Shown here piece by piece: positions 40,635 to 46,147 of a DNA stretch of 46,147 bases. The notes under the pieces are model-generated. The model was given only the letters and a program-made list of their open reading frames with translations. It was not told where the DNA came from and searched no databases. The translations under genes and the position numbers were made by a program. The stretch spans positions 1-46,147 of the forward strand of contig CAYPPK010000006.1 of assembly GCA_964412615.1 (NCBI GenBank). Reading direction: 5' to 3'. Positions within the stretch are counted from its first letter, which is position 1. The number at the start of each line of letters is the position of its first letter. Source of the stretch: CAYPPK01 sp964412615. Its GTDB lineage: Bacteria > Patescibacteriota > Minisyncoccia > Sungbacterales > HO2-52-23.

Positions 40635-41072
40635 ATGTCAAAAACCAAGGTTGTTTCCAAAAGCGCCATTGAGACGCAAAAAATCGCTGCTCTTTTGGCT
40701 TCAGAATTGCTAAAACAAAAAAGAAAAAAAGCTCAAGTGATAGCTCTGACCGGAAATTTGGGAGCGGGCAAAACTACTTTTACGCAGGGTTTTGCCAAAA
40801 CCTTAGGGGTTAAAGAAAAAATTTTAAGCCCGACCTTTGTTTTGCTGAAAGTCTATAAAATAAAATCCGGTCATTTGGTGCACGTGGATTGCTATCGCCT
40901 TGGTTCTTCCCAGGAAATTGAACAACTGGGCGTAAAAAATATTTTTAAGGACGCGCGAACGATTGTTTTGATTGAATGGGCCGAGCGAATCAAAAAATTA
41001 TTACCGCCGGATACGATTTGGATTAATTTCAGACACGGGAAAAATCAAAATGAAAGAATTTTATATTTATGA
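40635..41072 (+). CDS. tsaE: TsaE, tRNA threonylcarbamoyladenosine ATPase
   Basis: TsaE powers t6A37 formation with TsaB and TsaD. The 145-aa protein has Walker A GNLGAGKTTFTQG, the SPTFVL segment, HVDCYRL and the Walker B-like VLIEWAERI. A TATTCT at 40623-40628 would start transcription at 40635, so the second ATG (MSKTKVV) is the more likely start than ATG 40629, which directly abuts the -10. The stop TGA overlaps the ATG at the left edge of the inverted-repeat element before polA. Confidence 0.92.
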   Translation: MSKTKVVSKSAIETQKIAALLASELLKQKRKKAQVIALTGNLGAGKTTFTQGFAKTLGVKEKILSPTFVLLKVYKIKSGHLVHVDCYRLGSSQEIEQLGVKNIFKDARTIVLIEWAERIKKLLPPDTIWINFRHGKNQNERILYL

Positions 41073-41205
41073 ATCCCACACATAACTTGCACAAATTTCA
41101 TAATAAAAAGTCTTTTACCAATATTAAGTCTTACTTGTCTAGTGGTTTTTTCTTTCTCAAAAGAAAAGCAAAAGCTTTGCAGTGCAAGTTATGTGTGGGA
41201 TGAAA
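41067..41205 (+). repeat. Inverted-repeat leader element, copy 2 (polA)
   Basis: The same 20-nt arms as copy 1: 41073-41092 and 41182-41201, separated by 89 nt. The conserved block again runs from TTATGA to GAAA. Its right arm ends in the AT of the polA ATG at 41200. Its left ATG (41069) opens a 44-codon frame that begins MNPTHNLH and stops at TGA 41201-41203, overlapping the polA start as ATGA. The loop also contains the hairpin TTTTCTTT/AAAGAAAA (about 41148-41168). Confidence 0.85.
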
Positions 41206-43912
41206 AGGGTTATTTTAATTGACGCGCATGCCATAATTCATCGCGCTTATCACGCTCTGCCTCCCCTGACCACGCCGCAAGGAGAGCCGAGCAACGCGGT
41301 CTATGGTTTTGCCACAATTTTATTAAGAATTCTAAGAGAATTGAAACCCGATTTTATCGCGGCGGCTTTTGATTTGCCCGGCCCGACTTTCCGGCATGCT
41401 GCTTACGAGCGCTATAAAGCGCATCGTCCGGAAACTCCCAGTGAGCTGGGCAGCCAATTTATCAAAACAGAAATACTGTTGGAAGCTTTTGGCATTCCTG
41501 TTTTTAAAGAAGCGGGGTATGAGGCTGATGACATTATTGCTACCCTGGCAAAAAAATTAGAGAAACCCCGACGCAAGGTCGGGGCCCCGACTTCTTTGTC
41601 TAAAGATAAAAATGATGCGTCGGGGAAAAATGGCCTGGAAGTGATCGTAGTAACTGGGGATTTGGATGCCCTGCAGCTAGTGAGCTCGAAGCTAAAAGTT
41701 TACACCATGAAAAAAGGAGTCACGGAAACCGTAATTTATGATCAACAAGCAGTAAAGGAACGTTACGGGCTGAGGCCGGAGCAATTGTTGGATTTTAAGG
41801 GGCTTAAGGGTGATCCTTCCGATAATATACCTGGCGTCAAAGGGGTGGGAGAAAAGACTGCGGCCGAACTCGTTCGCAATTTTGGCTCGGTTGAGGGGGT
41901 GTACCAAGCGCTGAAGAGGGGAGATAAAAAAATTTCTCCCACTCTGGCCGAGAAGCTTCGCGCCGGAGAGGAGGAAGCAAAATTTTCCAAAGAGCTGGCC
42001 AGAATGGACCATAATGTGCCGCTTAAATTTGATTTGGGGAAAATCAGGTGGTTAGACGGCAGCCGCACTGCGGCCATCAAGGAAATTTTTCAAAAATTCG
42101 GTTTTTTTAGCTTGCTTAAGCGGATGGAAAATGGTCTAAGCGCTCCTTTGTCCACCCGAAAAACGCCGGAACAAGCCACTTTTTTAACCAAAATTCCTCA
42201 ATCAGCTCTGCTCCAGCAAACCCCGAAAACTTGGGAGGAAATTAAAATAGCCGCCCAAAAAGACTTAGGACTTATGCTTTACGAAAAAGAAATTTATTTG
42301 CTTCCCAGAGAAGAGAATCTGGTGATAAGAATTGGGCCAGAAATTCTAAAACAAAAAAAAGCTAAAGATTTTTTCTCGCGAAACCATTTTTTTGTGTATG
42401 ATGGCAAAGCCCTAATCCGTTATCTGCGCCGTTTTGGCCTTGAACTCGGGAAAATAAAAAGTGATATTTTATTGGCTGCTTACTTGGCTAATTCTTTTCA
42501 CCGCGATTTTTCTTATTTGGCTATTGTTTCCCGAGAACTGCCCCGTCCGGTTGCAGCCGACCCCAGAGACGAATTTATTCACTTTTTTGAGATCATAAGG
42601 ATTCTAAACGGCAAACTGGCAGCTGAAAAAGAAGAAGGTATTTTTGAGGAAATAGAACTTCCTTTAATCCCGATTTTGGCCGATATGGAAGAAAGGGGTA
42701 TTTTAATAGATCGGGAGTTTTTAAAAAAACTCGGTAAAAAAGTGGACGGGATGATAACCAAATTGGTTACGGCTATTTATTCCATGGCCGGAGAAGAATT
42801 TAATTTAAANNNNNNNNNNNNNNNNNNCTCCCCGCCAACTTTCCGTAATTCTTTTTGAAAAACTTGGGCTAAAGACCTTGGGTCTGCGCAAAACTGAAAG
42901 AGGCGGCGTTATTTCTACTAGGGAATCGGAATTGGAGAAGCTTAGAAACCTGCATCCGATCATCGGCAAAATTTTGGAATACCGCGAACTTATTAAGTTG
43001 AAAAGCACTTATATAGATGTACTGCCAAGGCTTATTGATAAGGAGGGGCGTCCCGCCCATCGCTATGGGCGGCTGCACACTACTCTAAACCAAACCGTTA
43101 CGGTTACCGGCCGCTTGTCTTCTTCTGATCCGAATTTGCAAAATATTCCTATTATGTCCGAACTCGGCCGGGAAATCCGCAAGGCTTTTGTAGCCGAAAA
43201 AGATTGGGTTCTGGCTGCTTTTGACTATTCCCAAATTGAATTGCGGGTCGCCGCCCACCTGGCCAATGACCCTAAAATGATCAAGGCTTTTAAGGAAGGG
43301 CAGGATATTCACAAGACTACGGCGGCCGAAATATATAATGTAGCGCCGGATCAGGTTACGCCGGAATTCCGCCGGGCGGCCAAAACTCTTAACTTCGGCG
43401 TGCTTTACGGCATGGGGCCCCAAGCTTTTGCCGAAGCAACCGGTTTTTCCCGGGACGAGGCGAAAAACTTCATTACCGAATATTTCCAGGATTTTTCGGG
43501 TATCCGGGATTATGTCGTAAAAACCAAACAATTTGCGGAGGCAAACGGCTATGTGGAAACCCTTTTTGGCCGCCGCCGCTATATACCTGAAATTTATTCG
43601 GCCAATTGGCAGCTGAAGCGAGAAGCCGAACGCATGGCTGTAAATATGCCGATCCAAGGTACGGCGGCGGACTTAGTTAAAATGGCCATGATAAAAATTG
43701 ATTGTTGGCTTAAAAAAGAGCGCCTGGAGGAAAAAGCTAAAATGCTGCTGCAAGTCCATGACGAATTGGTGTTTGAAATAAAAAAAGATTTGGTAAAAAA
43801 AACAGTTCCGGAAATAAGAAAAATCATGGAAAACATCGCTAAATTAAAAGTGCCATTGGTGGTGGAAGCCAAAATAGGGCCTAATTGGGGAGAGCAAAAA
43901 AAATATGCCTGA
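41200..43912 (+). CDS. polA: DNA polymerase I, interrupted by an assembly gap
   Basis: Family A repair polymerase, about 904 aa. The 5'-3' exonuclease has LIDAHAIIHRAYHA, the acidic GYEADDIIATLA and TGDLDALQL, and the helix-hairpin-helix GDPSDNIPGVKGVGEKTA. The middle domain lacks the DxE and other 3'-5' exonuclease acids, so proofreading is likely absent. The polymerase has TVTVTGRLSSSDPNLQNIP, DYSQIELRV, RRAAKTLNFGVLYGMG and HDELVFE. N-run 42810-42827 shifts frame; the FNL-x-S-PRQL motif across it implies about 2 missing bases, so the gene is probably intact. ATG 41200 gives the family N-terminus. The stop overlaps fpg by 8 nt. Confidence 0.95.
41566..41625. repeat. In-frame palindromic insert in polA
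   Basis: CCCCGAC (41566-41572) pairs with GTCGGGG (41578-41584); CCCCGAC recurs at 41585-41591 and GTCGGGG again at 41619-41625. The block encodes a Lys/Arg/Ser-rich stretch (PRRKVGAPTSLSKDK) between the ATLAKKLEK helix and the VIVVTGD strand of the exonuclease, where homologues have a short loop. Confidence 0.6.
42810..42827. other. 18-N scaffold gap inside polA
   Basis: Sequence before the gap reads FNL in frame 1; after it PRQLSVILFEKLGLK in frame 2. The family motif FNLNSPRQL needs only two unknown bases here, so the run of 18 Ns is a placeholder, not a real length. Confidence 0.8.
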
Positions 43913-44720
43913 ACTACCGGAGGTTGAAACTGTCGTTCGCCATTTACGAAAAAAGATCCGCGGCAAGCGGATTGTTGATTTTACTGCAACTGCGGGTGCG
44001 GAACGGATTTTCCGCTTGTCGGCGCAAGCAAACCGCAAAAATTTTGCCGAAGTAAAAAAACAAGTGCTGCGCAAAAAGATTGAAGGAGTAGAAAGAATCG
44101 GAAAGAATATCTTACTGCGTCTGTCGGGGAATACCTGCCTTGGAATTCATCTGATGATGACGGGCAAACTCCTGCTTGATCCGCAAAATGAAAATAAACA
44201 TGACCGGTTTATAATAGGACTTTCCGGCCGCACTAAATTAGTTTTTAATGACATCCGAAAATTTGGCCGCTGCCGAATCATTACGGATGCAAAAAAACTA
44301 AATGGTGAAGATGCTCTTTCTTTGAATTTTGAAACTTTTAAATTACTGATTAAAGATAGAAAAACCCCCATCAAGAGTTTTTTTCTTGATCAATCTAAAA
44401 TCGCAGGCATCGGCAATATTTATGCCGATGAAATCTTGTGGCAGGCTGGCGTGCATCCGGCTCGCCGCGCCGATTCTTTAAAAATAGAAGAAATTAAAAA
44501 TATTTTTCATGCCATAAAAACTGTTTTGCGTATGGCAATAAAAAAAGGCGGAACGAGTTCACGGGATTATCGCAAACCGGACGGAACCGAAGGGGGGTAC
44601 TATAAGATCCGCCGGGTTTATCAACGAACGGGGCAAAAATGTCCTCAAGATGGGGCAAGAATACGGAAAATTAAAATAAATGGCCGGTCTACTCATTTCT
44701 GCCCTAAACATCAAAAATGA
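43905..44720 (+). CDS. mutM: Formamidopyrimidine-DNA glycosylase, variant zinc finger
   Basis: Fpg/MutM excises 8-oxoguanine and related bases. The N-terminal MPELPEVETVV carries the catalytic Pro1 and Glu2. A Lys near residue 58 (RIGKNILL), the H2TH region (SKIAGIGNIYADEILWQAGVHP) and the GGTSSRDYR segment follow. The C-terminal finger is normally C-x2-C-x16-C-x2-C; here it is C-PQ-D-x16-C-PK-H, with spacing kept but Cys2 and Cys4 replaced by Asp and His. It may bind zinc more weakly or by mixed ligands. At 271 aa it is standard length. Confidence 0.95.
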   Translation: MPELPEVETVVRHLRKKIRGKRIVDFTATAGAERIFRLSAQANRKNFAEVKKQVLRKKIEGVERIGKNILLRLSGNTCLGIHLMMTGKLLLDPQNENKHDRFIIGLSGRTKLVFNDIRKFGRCRIITDAKKLNGEDALSLNFETFKLLIKDRKTPIKSFFLDQSKIAGIGNIYADEILWQAGVHPARRADSLKIEEIKNIFHAIKTVLRMAIKKGGTSSRDYRKPDGTEGGYYKIRRVYQRTGQKCPQDGARIRKIKINGRSTHFCPKHQK

Positions 44721-44766
44721 ACCCGAGTAAAAACCTGTCAAGGGTAAAATAGACCTTGAATATTTT

Positions 44767-44790
44767 AAACTCCTTTCTGGGGAGTTTTTT
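44767..44790 (+). terminator. Intrinsic terminator after fpg
   Basis: AAACTCC (44767-44773) pairs with GGAGTTT (44781-44787), followed by TTT and A/T-rich sequence, 46 nt after the fpg stop. Confidence 0.85.
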
Positions 44791-44810
44791 AAAATTTTCT
44801 AATTAGAATT

Positions 44811-44965
44811 GGGAACTTTAATAAACCTTTATAGTCACTTGCGTTTTTTTAGTAAGGTTTATTAAACTTCGTAAGTTTTACTGCGAAGTTAGGGCGGTAG
44901 CGACTAGAAGGAGCGAAGCCCCGTACTTTTGCGCTAGGCGCCAAGGAGCGGGGTTATCCACAGCA
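44811..44965. promoter_or_regulatory. Folded spacer with an exact DnaA box
   Basis: TTTAATAAACCTT (44817-44829) pairs with AAGGTTTATTAAA (44854-44866); AACTTCG (44865-44871) with CGAAGTT (44884-44890); CCCCG (44920-44924) with CGGGG (44949-44953). TTATCCACA, an exact DnaA box, follows at 44954-44962. It leads into the promoter of the surface-protein gene and may be its upstream control region or a small RNA. Confidence 0.5.
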
Positions 44966-44974
44966 TTTTTCAAC

Positions 44975-45003
44975 TTGTACTTTAAAATAAAGAAAGGTAA
45001 CAA
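44975..45003 (+). promoter_or_regulatory. Promoter of the large surface protein
   Basis: TTGTAC (44975-44980), 17 nt, TAACAA (44998-45003); start near 45010, giving a 7-nt leader. AAAGG near 44993-44997 falls upstream of the start and would not be in the message. Confidence 0.5.
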
Positions 45004-45016
45004 CGCTTGCGTTTTT

Positions 45017-46147
45017 ATGGGGGACTTAAAGCCATTATCTGAAATAGCGACTTATGCCGGCACTACTCCGGATTATCTTCGGTATTTGATTTTTAAAGGA
45101 CGCCTCCAGGGGGAGAAATTGGGAAAGGTCTGGTTTACCAAAAATGAGTGGATAGATGAATGTAAAAAGAGCGGTTATTTAAACACCATTCATTCTAAAA
45201 ACGGCAGCGTTGTTGAACCTGGGCCTGCAGAAATTGTTTCGCGGGCCGCCGACGTGCGGCATATTGAATCAGCCGGAACTTTAATAAAATCAACTGCAGC
45301 TTTATCTAAGCCTTTCTTGATCATAATTACTTCTACCTTATTTATTTCCGGATTTGCTACTGCTTTTGTTTTCCGTGATCAGATTATTGCCACAACTCTA
45401 AAAAGCACTCAACTACTAGAAGAGGTTTCGGAACGAAGTAAAAATATTGTTTTAATTGAGGGCAGAGTTGTTTCCAATAGCTCGCTTTCTACCGTTCCTT
45501 TAGGCTTAGTTAAAAAAGAATTTTTAGCAAAAAAAGAAGAGCTGGCAGCAGCGGCGGAAAAACAAATAATTTCTGCCGCAACCCCCCGCCCGCCTTTCCT
45601 TCTTCCTCCCGTATCTTTCCATCTCTCCCGTTCCGACCTTCCTTCTTTTTCTTCTTTCTCTGTTGCTTCCGTCAGCAACACCCCGATTGATTTACTAACC
45701 AACTCTTTAAATAATTTTCAAAAAGGTTGGGACCGCTTGGCCCGGGATCTGTCTTCTTGGGATGACAAAGTTATCACGGCTCTGACCAACAAACCCAACG
45801 CTAAAATTTTCACCGACCAAAATATAAATACGCAAGTATTTGGGGAAAACAAAAAAAGTTCTGAACCGGAAACCAAGATTTTGCTAACTGATACTCCTCC
45901 TCTTGTTTCTTCTCCCTCTTTAACGGTCACTAAAGAAATCGTGGTCCCGGCTGATTTAGCTTCCATCCGCTCCGAACTCCTGGCCGACGTCTCTTCTCTA
46001 AACCAGGCGGTCAGAAGGGAGTTTGACCATACCGTCCAAGACCTTCGTTACTCAATCTCGTCTCTATCTTCCCGAACTGACGGCAATGTAAGGATGATCA
46101 CCCTTTCCCAGAAGATAGACTCCCTGTCCGGCGTATCTTTGTCCGAC
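45017..46147 (+). CDS. HTH-TM-coiled surface protein (open at window end)
   Basis: The frame from ATG 45017 is open to the last base (377 codons, no stop). It begins MGDLKPLSEIATYAGTTPDYLRYLIF, then LGKVWFTKNEWIDE, which looks like an excisionase/MerR-like helix-turn-helix of about 55 residues. A membrane helix follows (about residues 97-117, PFLIIITSTLFISGFATAFVF). The long extracytoplasmic part is rich in Ser, Thr, Pro and heptad-like helices (LRSELLADVSSLNQAVR, then TLSQKIDSLSGVSLSD). Its continuation is unknown. A putative DNA-binding domain on the cytoplasmic end of a surface protein is unusual. Confidence 0.75.
   Translation, partial: MGDLKPLSEIATYAGTTPDYLRYLIFKGRLQGEKLGKVWFTKNEWIDECKKSGYLNTIHSKNGSVVEPGPAEIVSRAADVRHIESAGTLIKSTAALSKPFLIIITSTLFISGFATAFVFRDQIIATTLKSTQLLEEVSERSKNIVLIEGRVVSNSSLSTVPLGLVKKEFLAKKEELAAAAEKQIISAATPRPPFLLPPVSFHLSRSDLPSFSSFSVASVSNTPIDLLTNSLNNFQKGWDRLARDLSSWDDKVITALTNKPNAKIFTDQNINTQVFGENKKSSEPETKILLTDTPPLVSSPSLTVTKEIVVPADLASIRSELLADVSSLNQAVRREFDHTVQDLRYSISSLSSRTDGNVRMITLSQKIDSLSGVSLSD

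Noticed and set aside
32634..41201. Composite transposon bounded by the two inverted-repeat elements
   Set aside because: Genes between the copies are unrelated housekeeping genes on both strands, no transposase is present, and each copy is tied to a start codon.
45409..45966. Minus-strand frames in the last kilobase
   Set aside because: They are opposite the open-ended HTH-TM gene, which is continuous for 377 codons with clear domain features.

Overview
This window looks like part of a Candidate Phyla Radiation (Patescibacteria, probably Parcubacteria-like) genome recovered from a metagenome. Reasons are the small set of housekeeping genes, AT-rich code with many A/T runs, tRNAs without encoded CCA, the lack of biosynthetic genes, a PrgI/VirB4-type secretion cluster with secreted beta-propeller and calcium-motif proteins, and several pared-down family members (short YebC, degenerate DHH protein, altered zinc ligands). 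Two N-runs (14944-14953 and 42810-42827) mark scaffolding joins, and one frameshift is probably an assembly error. Taxonomy is inferred from gene content only.

Layout. 0-3.7 kb: tRNA-Pro and cca (minus), tRNA-Arg, a small unknown gene, tRNA-Lys, a small EF-Tu-domain-2-like protein, rpsO and a NYN-domain RNase-like gene. 3.7-12.9 kb: pnp with a structured leader, a membrane protein, a DksA/TraR-like zinc protein, comM/yifB, a LysM-M23 protein (minus), a UvrD/PcrA helicase and rsmA. 13.0-25.2 kb: one co-directional cluster for a type IV secretion-like envelope machine: calcium-motif membrane protein, an exported protein broken by a frameshift and a gap, VirB6-like channel, proline-rich protein, PrgI, separate VirB4 N-domain, VirB4 ATPase, exported beta-sandwich protein, VirB2-like pilin and a membrane-anchored beta-propeller. 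25.2-29.9 kb: the classic origin neighbourhood, rpmH-rnpA-yidD-yidC-khpB leftward and dnaA-dnaN rightward. rpmH (26963-27097) and the open-ended gene at 45017 were translated by hand. 29.9-34 kb: a class A penicillin-binding protein, tyrS and a tiny acidic ORF. 34.3-40.1 kb (minus): ruvB, a two-TM peptide, a bacterial PH protein, yebC and ruvC, preceded by a strongly folded candidate RNA gene, then a pilB-type ATPase and a degenerate DHH protein. 40.2-46.1 kb: a GC-rich lipoprotein gene, tsaE, polA, fpg and the start of a large HTH-TM-surface protein.

The most unusual signals lie between genes. (i) A 126-129 nt element with identical 20-nt inverted arms occurs twice, and in both copies the right arm runs into the start codon of a gene (tyrS, polA); the left arm carries its own ATG. 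(ii) A ~180 nt sequence at 37.14-37.31 kb folds into a 27-bp closing stem with alternative inner pairings and has a promoter: a probable noncoding RNA, perhaps 6S-like. (iii) Many sigma70-type promoters place transcription start on or within 1-2 nt of the start codon, implying frequent leaderless mRNAs, while a few genes carry strong Shine-Dalgarno sequences. (iv) Exact DnaA boxes sit at three promoters, including those of the secretion cluster and the surface protein.
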